A DNA stretch of 64,000 nucleotides from JAFNAG01 sp963824985 (GCA_963824985.1 CAWGRQ010000031.1:186001-250000), one strand, 5' to 3'; positions 1 to 9,455 are shown, counted from the first letter of the stretch. Program-made: numbers and translations. Notes: generated by a model from the sequence alone, not told the origin.

Positions 1-106
1 GAAGGACGAACTGCGGCAGAAACCAGGCCGTCGGTGACCGGACTGTGGAGATGGATTCCGCAAGCCATGCGCGCGGGACGCGCGCGGCCCCAGGCCATTC
101 ATAGCT

Positions 107-275
107 CCTCATGCGCCCGCGGGCGCACCCGATGACGCATGAAAAAGACTGGCAGCAGAGGAGATACCGTCGGAATCGGGATCGGAATCGGTTTCGATAT
201 CGATGGCGATTGCGACCCCGATCCCGATGCCGACCCCGATGGTTGGTGGATGTAGAGTTTATTTTCGGAACAGAA
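107..275 (+). repeat. Composite palindromic repeat, copy 1
   Basis: This is a non-coding element with three parts. The left end is a hairpin starting CTCATGCGCC and ending GACGCATGAAAA. The cargo (about 160-242) is a run of GGNATCGG units followed by their inverted counterpart ATCCCGATGCCGACCCC. The right end reads TATTTTCGGAACAG. The same two ends recur at 7277-7590, 7596-7790, 54935-55081 and 63101-63376 with different cargo. Nothing recognisable is encoded in 1-106 or 276-491. Confidence 0.6.
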
Positions 276-491
276 GCAGAGCAACTTCATTTTCGTGTCT
301 TTGGTGCGCAGCGTGATTTTGCGGAAACCAGGGCTGTTCCCGACGGGATTTGTCTGTGAAGCTGTTTCCGCTTTGCTATTATTATAGGGTTATTCTACTT
401 CGCCCGCCTGGCGATCCGAAAGGCACCGAGCGCACCGGCCCGGCCGCCGGTCTATTCATTCTCGCCGCATTCCGGCTAGTGGAGTGCAGCC

Positions 492-2921
492 GTGAGTACC
501 ATATTTCAGGATATCGTCTTCAGCCATCGCTTCCTCAAGAGCCGTCCCGGCTTCACGATCGCGGCGGCCCTTACGCTCGCGCTGGGTATCGGAGCAAACA
601 CCATCGTTTTCAGCGTGGTGCATGCGCTGCTCCTCAAGCCGCTGCCGCTCGAGGAACCGGAACGGCTCGTCGCGGTCAATGAGAAAGACCCGCTGCACGG
701 GCTGCTCTTCAATACCTGCTCGACGCGCATGTTCCTGACGCTGCGCGAGCACGACGACGTCTTCGCGCATCTCACCGCCTGGTATGAGCGCAACACGAAC
801 GTGGGCGGTCTGAACCGGCCTCTCCAGGTTGTGGCCTGGCAGACGACTGCCGATTTCTTCGCGGCCATGGGCTTGCGGCCCGCGATCGGGCGCGGCTTCT
901 ATCCTGAAGAGACGGTTGTCGGCAATCCTCGCGATGTTGTGGTGCTCGGCAACCGGTTCTGGCGCCAGCAATTCGCCGCCGACCCCGGGATCGTCGGGAG
1001 AACGATCCTCGTCGACGACCGGTCGACCACGATCGTGGGGGTGATGGCGCCCAACGAACAGTGGCTTGACGCGGATCTGTTGATGCCGCTCCCCCCCTAC
1101 GTAACGAATACGCCGGATCGGCGCATCCTTTTCGTCGTGGGGCGTCTGAAACCCGGCCTGACGCTCGCGGCCGCGCAGGCTTATCTGCAGGGAATCACCT
1201 CCGGCGTGAATCCGGAATTCCATGCCGGGCAATCCGTGACTACCGCCGGGCTCACCCCATTGGATCAGCTGCTGGTCGATCGCGACGCCCGGCGGATTGT
1301 GGCACTGCTCGGTGGCGCGGTCCTGATTGTACTCCTCATCGCCTGCGTCAACCTGGCGAGCCTGCTGCTGGCGCGGGCCGTGGGACGCCGGCGCGAGATC
1401 GCGATTCACACGGCGGTTGGCGCCCGGCCCTGCCGTCTCATGCGGCGGCTGGTGACCGAGTCGATCATGCTGGCTGCGCTCGGCGGAGCCATGGGCGTCC
1501 TGCTGGCCGTCTGGGGAGTGGACGTGCTCCGCAACTTTGGGGCCGGTCATATTCCGCGGCTCGATGCCGTGGGAATTCACGGTGCGACTCTTTTGTTCAC
1601 CGCCGCTCTCACATTCATCACGGGTCTGGCTGCCGGGCTGGTGCCCGCGATCCAGGCGTCGCGGCCGAATGTCGCCGAAGCGCTCAAGGAAGCCACCGAA
1701 AGCGGCTTCGGCGCGCCCAAACGCCACGGATTGCGCGGCACGCTCGTGGTCATCGAGGTGGCCCTGGCGCTCGCGCTGCTCATCTCCGCCGGGCTGCTCC
1801 TGCGCAGCGCCGCGCGTGTCGCGCATGTCGACCCGGGATTCCAGACCGACGGCCGCGTGGCCATTACGGTGAATCTGCCGCGCACCCGGTATGAGCCGGA
1901 TGCGACGGTGCTCCAGTTCTGGCGTGCCCTGCTCGAACGCGTCCGCGCCATGCCGGGCGTCCGCTCGGCGGCGGGCACCAGCGATCGCTGGCTGGTGGGC
2001 CAGCGCATCATGGAGTTCGACGTTGAAAACCAGGCCGAATCAACAACGCGACTCCCGGTCGCGCAAGTCCGTACCGTCACCCCCGGCTATTTCAAGACGC
2101 TCGGCATCCGCATCCTCGAGGGGCGCGACTTCAGCGACGCGGACTGGGCGACGATCGACGGGACGCTCCCCGGCAGCGCACCTTTCGTCTCACTGGTAAG
2201 CGAGTCCTTCGCCCGACGGCAGTGGCCGGGAGAGCGTGCGCTCGGCAAGAAGTTCAGACCCGTGGTGGGCAATGACCGCCCCTGGTGCACCGTGATCGGC
2301 GTGGTCAGTGACCTGCGCCAGGCAGCCCTCACCGAGCCGCCTCGCCCCTTCTTCTATCTTCCCGAATTCCAGTTCGCCTGGACCCGGTTGTATCTGGTAG
2401 CCCACGTGTCGGGGGACGCGCAGGCCATCCTGCCGGGCATCCTGGAAGCTGTCTCTGCGCTGGATCCCAACGTGCCGGTCAACGAGGTCGTGTCACTCGA
2501 TGCGCTGCGCGACGACTCACAATATGTCCCGCGCGCCATTACGTTTCTCGTCGTCATCTTTGCCATCTTGGCCCTCGCGCTGGCCGGGATCGGAGTGTAC
2601 GGGCTGCTGGCATACTCGGTGGCGCGGCGCCGACATGAGTTCGGCGTGCGGATCACTCTCGGGGCGGGCCCCGGGGACATCATCCGCCTGGTCGTCGGCC
2701 AAGGGCTAAGGCTGACCCTCACCGGTTTGGTGGCGGGATTGCCGCTGGCGTACATCTTCACCGCACTGCTCGAAGCCCAACTGTTCGAAGTGTCCCCGAC
2801 CGATCCGTTGACCTACACGATGGTCGCCGCCTTCCTGCTGCTGGTCGCTTTCATCGCCTGCCTGGTGCCCGCATGGCGTGCCACGAGGGTAGATCCCTGG
2901 AGAGCATTCCGCGCGGAGTAA
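492..2921 (+). CDS. FtsX/MacB-type ABC transporter permease (ADOP-like), 809 aa
   Basis: This is a double-module permease of the family that is expanded in acidobacteria. The first transmembrane helix (about residues 20-47) follows a short cytoplasmic start. It leads into a MacB-type periplasmic core, an FtsX domain with three helices (about 270-400, including the motif RRREIAIHTAVGA), a second periplasmic core, and a C-terminal FtsX domain with the parallel motif RRRHEFGVRITLGAG. No ATPase gene is adjacent, as is usual for these stand-alone permeases, and the substrate is unknown. The start is GTG. Unlike the permease at 51768-54509 it has no PadR gene upstream and lacks the extra N-terminal helical segment. 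The long reading frames on the opposite strand are codon shadows. Confidence 0.93.
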   Translation: MSTIFQDIVFSHRFLKSRPGFTIAAALTLALGIGANTIVFSVVHALLLKPLPLEEPERLVAVNEKDPLHGLLFNTCSTRMFLTLREHDDVFAHLTAWYERNTNVGGLNRPLQVVAWQTTADFFAAMGLRPAIGRGFYPEETVVGNPRDVVVLGNRFWRQQFAADPGIVGRTILVDDRSTTIVGVMAPNEQWLDADLLMPLPPYVTNTPDRRILFVVGRLKPGLTLAAAQAYLQGITSGVNPEFHAGQSVTTAGLTPLDQLLVDRDARRIVALLGGAVLIVLLIACVNLASLLLARAVGRRREIAIHTAVGARPCRLMRRLVTESIMLAALGGAMGVLLAVWGVDVLRNFGAGHIPRLDAVGIHGATLLFTAALTFITGLAAGLVPAIQASRPNVAEALKEATESGFGAPKRHGLRGTLVVIEVALALALLISAGLLLRSAARVAHVDPGFQTDGRVAITVNLPRTRYEPDATVLQFWRALLERVRAMPGVRSAAGTSDRWLVGQRIMEFDVENQAESTTRLPVAQVRTVTPGYFKTLGIRILEGRDFSDADWATIDGTLPGSAPFVSLVSESFARRQWPGERALGKKFRPVVGNDRPWCTVIGVVSDLRQAALTEPPRPFFYLPEFQFAWTRLYLVAHVSGDAQAILPGILEAVSALDPNVPVNEVVSLDALRDDSQYVPRAITFLVVIFAILALALAGIGVYGLLAYSVARRRHEFGVRITLGAGPGDIIRLVVGQGLRLTLTGLVAGLPLAYIFTALLEAQLFEVSPTDPLTYTMVAAFLLLVAFIACLVPAWRATRVDPWRAFRAE

Positions 2922-3085
2922 CTCGCGCCCTGTCAGTTCGGGCACAACCTTCCTCGCTTTTTAGGGCTGGTCTCCCGATGATCGTGTTACCAGGGCCAGC
3001 GACCTGGGAACACGGGTCTGAAAATTCGCCCAAGCCCTGAAATAGCGAAGCAGTTCGTGAAACTTCCTCTCATGAGGGAGGCTGT

Positions 3086-3541
3086 ATGGCCCAATCGCTT
3101 TCCAGGATTTTGGTGCACCTCATTTTCTCCACCAAGGAGCGTTTTCCGTTCCTGGTTGACATAGAATTACGCAAACGGATCCATGCCTATCTCGCGCGGG
3201 TCTTCATCGAACACGATTCACCAGCTATTGAAGTCGGCGGCACCGAGGATCATGTTCACATACTGACTTTGCTGAGTCGTAACCATGCGATCTCCGAGAT
3301 CATCAGGAAAGCAAAGGCAAGTTCCTCGGGCTGGGTGAAGTCTCAGCGGGGCTTGCTTTCGAAATTTGAGTGGCAGGGTGGTTATGGCGCATTTTCCATT
3401 CATCCATCACAGATAGATCCCGTCACAAAATATATCAAAGGCCAGGTGGAACATCATCGTCGTCGTACCTTCCAGGAAGAGTACCTGGATTTCTTACGCG
3501 AATATCAGATACCCTATGACGAGAGATATCTTTGGAGATAG
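3086..3541 (+). CDS. IS200/IS605-like (Y1) transposase, probable REP-associated type (RAYT)
   Basis: This 151-aa single-strand DNA transposase-like protein has the HUH metal motif His56-Val-His58 (in EDHVHIL) and the likely catalytic Tyr116 in the family signature YIKGQVEHH. Members make and rejoin single-strand breaks at short hairpins. Length fits the family and the frame is intact. About 50 bp downstream lies a tandem array of REP-like palindromes, and related arrays occur at 3978-4064, 7335-7520 and 30476-30725. That arrangement (one transposase without its own element ends, many dispersed palindromes) is the hallmark of RAYT genes. The assignment as RAYT rather than ordinary IS200 is inference from this context. 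Confidence 0.88.
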   Translation: MAQSLSRILVHLIFSTKERFPFLVDIELRKRIHAYLARVFIEHDSPAIEVGGTEDHVHILTLLSRNHAISEIIRKAKASSSGWVKSQRGLLSKFEWQGGYGAFSIHPSQIDPVTKYIKGQVEHHRRRTFQEEYLDFLREYQIPYDERYLWR

Positions 3542-3593
3542 ATGGAACGCCACTCTGCGCCGCCCTTGCAGGGCTGATCTCACACATCTTCAA

Positions 3594-3850
3594 GATCCCA
3601 GGGCTTACGCCCTGGGCTTTGTTGCTCCGCCCTTTCAGGGCTTCTCTCCAGTCGGTGCGCATGATCCCAGGATTCCGCCCTGGGCTTTGTTGCTCCGCCC
3701 TTTCAGGGCTTCTCTCCAGTCGGTGCGCATGATCCCAGGATTCCGCCCTGGGCTTTGTTGTTCCGCCCTTTCAGGGCTTCTCTCCAGTCGGTGCGCATGA
3801 TCCCAGGATTCCGCCCTGGGCTTTGTTACGCCGCCCCTTCAGAGCTCACG
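3594..3850. repeat. Tandem REP-like array (about 68-bp unit, 3.7 copies)
   Basis: Units begin at 3594, 3663, 3731 and 3799, the last one partial. Each contains two imperfect palindromes, a CCCAGG...CCTGGG stem and a GCCCTTTCAGGGC stem, followed by the linker CTCTCCAGTCGGTGCGCAT. Copies 2 to 4 are nearly identical. No unique spacers separate the units, so this is not CRISPR. The array lies directly downstream of the transposase gene at 3086-3541. Confidence 0.9.
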
Positions 3851-3977
3851 AGCTTTTCAGCACATCCGCATTGAGATCGATGAGTAATTGCGGCCGGCAA
3901 TGTATATCACCCTTATGGGCCTTTTGCAGCCTGCGCTTTGCCGTTGGACCTCTTGGGGCTCTGTAGCCGGGGGCAAT

Positions 3978-4064
3978 TAGGACCCTGAAAGGGTCAGGCA
4001 GCAAAGCCCAGGGCGTGAGCCCTGGGAACAACGGCAGAGCGGGATAAAGCCCTGAAGGGGCGGA
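3978..4064. repeat. REP-like pair in inverted orientation
   Basis: The same two palindromes as at 3594-3850 appear here in the opposite orientation (AAAGCCCAGGGCGTGAGCCC and CCCTGAAGGGGCGG). The interval 3851-3977 holds nothing I can identify. Confidence 0.8.
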
Positions 4065-4094
4065 GCAGTCAATTCCGCACCTTAAGGGTGTCCT

Positions 4095-5126
4095 TCAGGC
4101 GGGAGCGCTGCCGGTTTCAGGCATGGAGCTCACATCTGTCGATTCGCCTCCGGCGCTGACGGCACTCTGCTCTTCCCTCGAAAGCCCGGTGGCCGCCTGA
4201 AACAGGAGGGTCTGGGAGGCAAGAAACCACAGCTTAATCATGATGCGTCCCACCAGGTAGAGTTGACTGACCAGGAACGTGGCGATCAGGGTCGTGTCGC
4301 TCTCCTGCCCGGGACCGGGAGCCACCAGAGCATACACGGCCATCAGGATTCCCGCGGCCAGCAGGATAAGAAAATAGAGCGTCAATGTCTGCACGGGATG
4401 GAAAACAAAGAACCGCAGGCCGCGGAAAAACGCCAGAATCGCGCTGCAGCGCTCCTCGGCAACCATGGCAATCTTCGCATAATCGAGAATCAGGCTGCTG
4501 ATCACCAGGAGCAGCCCGACCAGCGCATAAACACCCGCCGTATACATCATGGCTGTCATTTCGACGGTCACGTCCCGGGTCGCCCGACCGACCCAGTCGT
4601 GCAGCGGAGTGGAAATCCAGCGGAACAGCCCCCAGTACACGAGCAGGGAGATCATCAGCAGCCGGACGAATCGGAAGAAGTATTCAGCGCACGCGGCAAA
4701 GAAGGCTCTGCGCGTCCGGTGCCGGTCCGGGTCGCAAAAGCGCGAGAGAATCCCACCGCTCAGAAAGGCCCAGGCCAGCAGAAAGAGAATCCCTGCCGAG
4801 AGCACGGTCCGGTCGATCGCGAACAGGTTGCCATCGAGCAGCTTCTCCAGGTTGCCGAGAACGGGGAGGATTCCCACCACGCCCGGGCCAAAAGTCGAGG
4901 CCAGACCCGTGGCTCCCGAACTGAACTCCCCGTACCAGGAAATATCGAAGCCGCGGCGCATCTGCTCCTGCACCAGGCTGGAACCGAAGGAATCATTCAG
5001 GATGCTGCGCATGGCCGCCGTAAGCGGCAGCGCAATTACGACGCACGCCAGGTAAACCCAGAAAACCAGCGAAGGCGAGCGGCCCACAAGGCCGAGACCT
5101 TTTGTGTAATGCGAAATCTGCTTCAT
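4095..5126 (-). CDS. Polytopic membrane protein of unknown function, 343 aa
   Basis: I do not recognise a named family. The protein starts MKQISHYTKG and has several hydrophobic helices, for example one in the first 40 residues (FWVYLACVVIALPLTAAM) and others in the middle and C-terminal half. It ends in a hydrophilic tail. I chose the ATG at 5126 because it follows a GGGGA-like ribosome site and avoids overlap with the upstream gene; the frame stays open further upstream to 5222. It lies 32 bp downstream of the M1 peptidase gene on the same strand, so the two are probably co-transcribed. A role in export or anchoring of the peptidase would be a guess. Confidence 0.75.
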   Translation of the reverse strand: MKQISHYTKGLGLVGRSPSLVFWVYLACVVIALPLTAAMRSILNDSFGSSLVQEQMRRGFDISWYGEFSSGATGLASTFGPGVVGILPVLGNLEKLLDGNLFAIDRTVLSAGILFLLAWAFLSGGILSRFCDPDRHRTRRAFFAACAEYFFRFVRLLMISLLVYWGLFRWISTPLHDWVGRATRDVTVEMTAMMYTAGVYALVGLLLVISSLILDYAKIAMVAEERCSAILAFFRGLRFFVFHPVQTLTLYFLILLAAGILMAVYALVAPGPGQESDTTLIATFLVSQLYLVGRIMIKLWFLASQTLLFQAATGLSREEQSAVSAGGESTDVSSMPETGSAPA

Positions 5127-5158
5127 AGTGTCCCCGTCTCCGGAAGAGTTGCCCGCGT

Positions 5159-7174
5159 TCAGATCAGGAATGACAAAGTGAGCATGTAGTCCTGAAGCCA
5201 GGTCATCCACTTCGATGCCCACTTGCTCAAGGCAAACTCGGGTTTGGGCGCCAGCAGCCTGCTGTTGTTGGTGTAATTGACATCGAGCAGGAGCTTCCGC
5301 TCCGGGTCAACGACCGCATACACAAGCTTGGCCGGCTTCTCCACCTGGTAAAGTTTCCACAAATACTGGCCATCCCAGGTATCCCTGACCTCTTCTCCGT
5401 TTTCGAACTTGAGCACAACATCGACGGGAAGCGTCCCGTCCTCGAGCCTGCGGACGACCACCCGCGTCAAATAGTGTTTCTCACCAGATGGGCCTTTTGG
5501 GGCCAAGGCAGGCCCATCCTGGCCGTCGCGATACCCGTGCGTCGTGATCTCGTCGCTTGCGACCGATTCGACGGCATAATCGAAGACCGCGGCCTTATAG
5601 AACACCTGGCTGAAAAAGCCGCTCAGATCGCGGCCGGAAACCTCATTGGCCGCGGCGAAGAAATCTTCCGGCCCCGGGTGGCGGAACTTCCAGCGCTGGA
5701 AGAAGGCCGACAGGATGTTGCGCAGGCTATCCCACCCCAGGGTCCTCTCCAGCGTCGACAGCCAGAGGGCGGTTTTGTTGTAGCTGAGCGCATATCCGGT
5801 CGCCGGAAAATATTTATAGGAGGGGGTTGCCTCCACATCCGACCGCGCTGCCTCCCGGTAACCGTCAATCCCGTTTCCCGAAGTCATGCGCGGGAGCGTG
5901 ATGCCGCGGATCATCACCGGAACATAGCCGTGGAAAAAGCGCCTGACATAGAATGGGTCGCCGAAAGCCGCTTGATAGGCTCGTTCCGTGGAAAAGGTGT
6001 TGAACCCCTCATCGATCCAGGCGTTTTCAAATTCGTTGTTGCCGACCAGGGCGTACCAGAACTGGTGTCCCGCTTCGTGAACCGTCACGCCTTCCGGGCT
6101 GCCGCCCCCTTCCGGATTCAGATATCGGGTGCCGCAGGTGAACAGCGTGGGGTACTCCATCCCGCCGGCGCCGCTGCCCCAGGCGGGATCGATGATCGTA
6201 ATGTGCCCGTAAGGGTATTCACCGAACCAGGTGCCGTAATATTTCAGCGCCACCTCGGTCGCGCGGAAGTGCCGGGCCTCCTGGCCGCGATGCTCCGGCT
6301 GGTACAGCAGGCGCATGGTCACGGGCTTCAGCCCGGGATTTTCAAAGACCCGGGTGGCTTCCATATAAGCGGGGCTGGTCGTCCAGGCGAAATCATGGAC
6401 ATCCGCCTGCCGGTAGTGGTGGGTGCTTGTCCCGTCGGGGTTGTCGACAATCCCCTGCTGCAATCCCGTGGCCCCCAGCAGCCACCCGCGCGGCACGGTC
6501 ATCTTGACGTCGTAGATGCCATAATCCGAAAAAAACTCCGTCCCGGCGTGGAACTGATGGCAGTTCCAGGTCCCATCCGGCTGGAATACGCCGAGCTTGG
6601 GAAACCACTGGGCCACGAAGAAGAAATCGCCGCGGAAACCGGTGCGCGAGAAGGTCCGGGGGATTTTGGCTTTCCAGACGATCTCAATCTGGACCGTTTC
6701 TCCGGCAGAGACGGGCCGCGGCAAAGTTGCGGCCAGAACGGTCTGGTCGTCCCCATTTCCGTCATCGGGTGCGAGGTAGCGCGCGGTTGACGTGATGTCC
6801 GCCGGGCTGAACGCACTGGAGGCGAGCACTTTCATCGATTGCACCTGCGAATAGGACCAGTCGTCGTCTTTGACTTTGGAGAAATCCCGTCCGCGCAAGG
6901 CAGCTTCACGCATGTAGGTGCTCCGGTTGTTTTTCCAGGCGTTCCAGTACAGGTGGAACCGGACGTCCGTGGCCGGCGCCAGCGTGTCGTTGCGCCACTC
7001 CAATATTTCCTTGCCGGCGAGGGTCTTCAGGATCGGATCGAGCCTTACCTCGATGGTGTAGTTGGCATTTCGGGAACTCAACCGTTCCTCGGATTGCGCC
7101 GCCAAAATGGATGTGAACGCGAGGACAACGACGCTGGCCGGTGCGAACCGCCCGCGTGAGAGCAGAAAAGCCAT
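5159..7174 (-). CDS. Secreted M1-family zinc metallopeptidase
   Basis: This is a gluzincin aminopeptidase-like enzyme of about 671 aa. The zinc motif HEAGH lies near residue 365, followed by the third ligand Glu in WIDEGFNTF, and the exopeptidase-type GGMEYPT motif lies upstream of it. An N-terminal hydrophobic segment ending in ILAAQS is a signal peptide, so it acts outside the cytoplasm. The start is the ATG at 7174, preceded five bases upstream by a perfect GGAGG; the GTG at 7180 lies against that site and is unlikely. It probably releases N-terminal residues from peptides. It is the first gene of a likely two-gene operon with the membrane protein at 4095-5126. Confidence 0.93.
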   Translation of the reverse strand: MAFLLSRGRFAPASVVVLAFTSILAAQSEERLSSRNANYTIEVRLDPILKTLAGKEILEWRNDTLAPATDVRFHLYWNAWKNNRSTYMREAALRGRDFSKVKDDDWSYSQVQSMKVLASSAFSPADITSTARYLAPDDGNGDDQTVLAATLPRPVSAGETVQIEIVWKAKIPRTFSRTGFRGDFFFVAQWFPKLGVFQPDGTWNCHQFHAGTEFFSDYGIYDVKMTVPRGWLLGATGLQQGIVDNPDGTSTHHYRQADVHDFAWTTSPAYMEATRVFENPGLKPVTMRLLYQPEHRGQEARHFRATEVALKYYGTWFGEYPYGHITIIDPAWGSGAGGMEYPTLFTCGTRYLNPEGGGSPEGVTVHEAGHQFWYALVGNNEFENAWIDEGFNTFSTERAYQAAFGDPFYVRRFFHGYVPVMIRGITLPRMTSGNGIDGYREAARSDVEATPSYKYFPATGYALSYNKTALWLSTLERTLGWDSLRNILSAFFQRWKFRHPGPEDFFAAANEVSGRDLSGFFSQVFYKAAVFDYAVESVASDEITTHGYRDGQDGPALAPKGPSGEKHYLTRVVVRRLEDGTLPVDVVLKFENGEEVRDTWDGQYLWKLYQVEKPAKLVYAVVDPERKLLLDVNYTNNSRLLAPKPEFALSKWASKWMTWLQDYMLTLSFLI

Positions 7175-7276
7175 GAGCACCTCCGCTCAATGCTGGATGG
7201 AAAGCATGATGTGTGCGGGCATTATATGGTGCAAGTATACCCGGCCGCAACCTGCTTTGAAAATAACTCCGTCAAG

Positions 7277-7590
7277 CAGCCTGTTCCGAAAATAGAGCCA
7301 ATTCCGGTGCCGATCAACCGATCTGTTTCTGTGCCGCCCTTTCAGGGCTGGAGATCTTGGCACCTCAACCCAGGGCTTACGCCCTGGGCTGTGCTATAAC
7401 GCCCTTTCAGGGCTGAGCATCTCGCCCATGGGAAAACCCCGAAGGGGTGGTGCAGCAAAGCCCAGGGCGTGAGCCCTGGGGACTGGGGATCAACCTGGCC
7501 AGAGCCCTGAAAGGGCGGCACAGTGAAAGGGCGATGGGAGCTTAACATTTTCATGCGTCACAGGGTGCGCCATAAACACATGAGGGACTG
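7277..7590 (-). repeat. Composite palindromic repeat carrying REP palindromes
   Basis: Read on the minus strand, the left end (AAGCAGTCCCTCATG, then GCGCACCCTGTGACGCATG) lies at 7548-7590 and the right end (CTATTTTCGGAACAGG) at about 7277-7296. Between them are REP-like palindromes of the RAYT-associated type (about 7335-7520), in both orientations. The element fills the space between the M1 gene and the next repeat. Confidence 0.6.
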
Positions 7591-7595
7591 CTTTA

Positions 7596-7790
7596 AAAAT
7601 AGACTCAAATCTGACTGGACGTCGGGGTTGGAATCGGGGTCGGTATCGGGGTCGAAAGCACTGCCCAGCTGGCATCGAAGCCGATAGCGACTGCGACCCC
7701 GATTCCGATGCCGACCCCGATGATCACTGACGAAGCCAGCGCGAGCATTTCATGTATCACAGGATGCGCCCCGGGAGCATGCGATGCGGG
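7596..7790 (-). repeat. Composite palindromic repeat with GGNATCGG cargo
   Basis: A second copy lies head to tail with the preceding one. It has degenerate ends (a form of CTATTTTTAAAGCAG near 7596-7612, and the hairpin with GGCGCATCCTGTGATACATG near 7745-7790). Its cargo at 7615-7723 is the same inverted GGGGTCGG/CCGACCCC block found at 160-242. No gene is visible in 7591-7911. Confidence 0.5.
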
Positions 7791-7911
7791 TTTCAAAAAG
7801 CCCGATCAGGTAACATCCCAAATTTCCACTCGGCCGAAATCTGAACTCAGCGTTAGATGGAAATTACGAATGTCCCCTTTTTGCCCGCGTCTGCGGTATC
7901 ATTCCCGGGCA

Positions 7912-8565
7912 ATGAGCGAGCTGCTTTTGGTTCCGGCGCGTGAAACGCGCAGTGAGATCCTGGTGGTCAATTCACGGTTTATCGCCACGGCCGGTCCCGC
8001 CTTCAGCCTGGACGAAGCCCGGTCCCTGCTTGTCCGCATCCGCGGCGAGTTCCCCGACGCCACCCATCACGTGTCCGCGTTCGTCATCGGTCACGGCAAT
8101 TCGGTGATTACCCATTGCCACGACGACGGCGAGCCCTCGGGGACCGCGGGGCGGCCGGCTCTGGCCGTGCTGCAGGGGAGTGGCCTGGGAGATGCGGCCG
8201 TCGTCATCACCCGATATTTTGGGGGCACCCGGCTGGGAACCGGAGGGTTGGTGCACGCCTACGGCGATGCTGTTCGCAGCGTGTTGGCGATTCTGCCGCG
8301 CGCACGCAAGGCAGCCACGCACACGGTGCGCCTCATAATCCCTTATGCGAGCTTCGAGCGGGTCCGGCGGCTGCTGGCAATGCATCAGGGCCAGATCCTG
8401 AACCAGGATTTCGGCGCCGAGGTCACGATAACGGCCCGGCTGGTGGTGGATGAGTTCGCGGCGGCACAGAGTGCCTTGCAGGAAGCCTCAAACGGCGCCT
8501 GGCAGGCTGAGATTCTCGAAACCAACCTGGCCACCCTGATGCCCCTGGTCAGCGGCCCGGCCTGA
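7912..8565 (+). CDS. yigZ: YigZ/IMPACT family protein
   Basis: This 217-aa protein has the IMPACT N-terminal domain with the family signature HDDGEPSGTAGRP and, further on, ITRYFGGTRLGTGGL. A small C-terminal ferredoxin-like domain follows. Family members have a ribosome- or stress-related role in eukaryotes; the bacterial role is not settled. The start at 7912 (MSELLLVPA) matches family length; in-frame codons upstream lie in repeat DNA. It is 50 bp upstream of the LysE-type gene and may share its transcript. A half copy of the hairpin found at 9239-9317 lies upstream at 7861-7882. Confidence 0.9.
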   Translation: MSELLLVPARETRSEILVVNSRFIATAGPAFSLDEARSLLVRIRGEFPDATHHVSAFVIGHGNSVITHCHDDGEPSGTAGRPALAVLQGSGLGDAAVVITRYFGGTRLGTGGLVHAYGDAVRSVLAILPRARKAATHTVRLIIPYASFERVRRLLAMHQGQILNQDFGAEVTITARLVVDEFAAAQSALQEASNGAWQAEILETNLATLMPLVSGPA

Positions 8566-8615
8566 GGGAAGAGCGCTGTTCCTCATCACAGGGAAAAACG
8601 AGGAGACTCTGCCTG

Positions 8616-9236
8616 ATGCTGCAATACCTCATGCTCGGTTGGGGGTTCGGCTTTGCAGCCAGCGTCCAGCCCGGACCCCTGCAGGCCTTTCTCCTGTCGC
8701 GCGCGGCATCCCAGGGCTGGGTTCGCACCCTCCCCGCTTCGTTGGCGCCGCTGCTCACCGACGGCCCGATCGCCCTCCTGGTGCTGCTTGTGGTGGGCCG
8801 GCTTTCCCCGGAGGCACAGCTCTACCTGCGTGCCGCCGGGGGATGCCTGCTGCTCTACCTTGCCTGGGGCGCCCTTCGGGAATGGCAACGCTCAGCCCCG
8901 ACACGTCAATTCACGCCCGGATCCGGAGCGCGGACTCTCATGCAGGCGGCTGCCGTTAACCTGCTCAACCCCAATCCGTACCTGGGCTGGGCTCTCGTTC
9001 TGGGGCCGGCAGTCATAAGCGCCTGGCGCCAAAGTCCGGTCCTTGCCGTCGCCCTGATCGCGGCCTTTTACGGCACCATGGTCTTGGCCCTGGCCGGGAG
9101 CATCCTGTTCGCCGGTACGGATCGTTTTCTCGGACCGCGCGGCCGCCGCGTCCTGATTTTGCTCTCCGCGGTTGTGCTCGCCGCCCTGGGAGTCTATCAA
9201 CTGTTCGTCAGCATACTCCCGGGCCGCGAGGCCTGA
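8616..9236 (+). CDS. LysE/RhtB-family amino-acid exporter
   Basis: This 206-aa inner-membrane protein has about six hydrophobic helices and the family start pattern, a glycine-rich first helix followed by QPGPLQAFLLSRAASQG. Members export amino acids such as lysine, homoserine or threonine by proton exchange; the substrate here cannot be read from sequence. The second conserved patch NLLNPNPYLGWA is present. A GAGGAG site lies upstream of the ATG. The stop is followed two bases later by a long inverted repeat that could end transcription. Confidence 0.9.
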   Translation: MLQYLMLGWGFGFAASVQPGPLQAFLLSRAASQGWVRTLPASLAPLLTDGPIALLVLLVVGRLSPEAQLYLRAAGGCLLLYLAWGALREWQRSAPTRQFTPGSGARTLMQAAAVNLLNPNPYLGWALVLGPAVISAWRQSPVLAVALIAAFYGTMVLALAGSILFAGTDRFLGPRGRRVLILLSAVVLAALGVYQLFVSILPGREA

Positions 9237-9238
9237 GC

Positions 9239-9317
9239 AAAAAGGGGACATTCCTAATTTCTTCCTAAACGCCCTCATGCAAAGGAGTTGGGGAACAATT
9301 AGGAATGTCCCTTTTTT
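9239..9317. repeat. Long hairpin with 20-bp arms (GGGACATTCCTAATT type)
   Basis: The left arm at 9239-9259 and the right arm at 9297-9317 are nearly perfect inverted copies, with A and T runs at the outer ends. A single arm also occurs at 7861-7882, so the YigZ-LysE pair is bracketed by this motif. It could act as a terminator for the pair, but the dispersed copy suggests a mobile or REP-like hairpin. Confidence 0.75.
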
Positions 9318-9455
9318 GACTCGGGGGCAAATTCTCCAGGACCGCTGTGGGCTTGTGTGGTGTACAATCGGCAACCGTCAACAGTTTCATAAGATAACGG
9401 CCTCACCCGAGGGTGTTTGCCTCGAGCCGCGCCGGATCTTCAATGAGGAGGAGAG

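Noticed and set aside
456..1826. Long minus-strand open frame opposite the permease
   Set aside because: It has low-complexity, Arg/Gly/His-rich composition, and the plus strand encodes a clear permease; it is a codon shadow in GC-rich DNA.
3594..3850. CRISPR-like array
   Set aside because: Units are contiguous with no unique spacers, and no cas genes are present; it is a REP tandem array.
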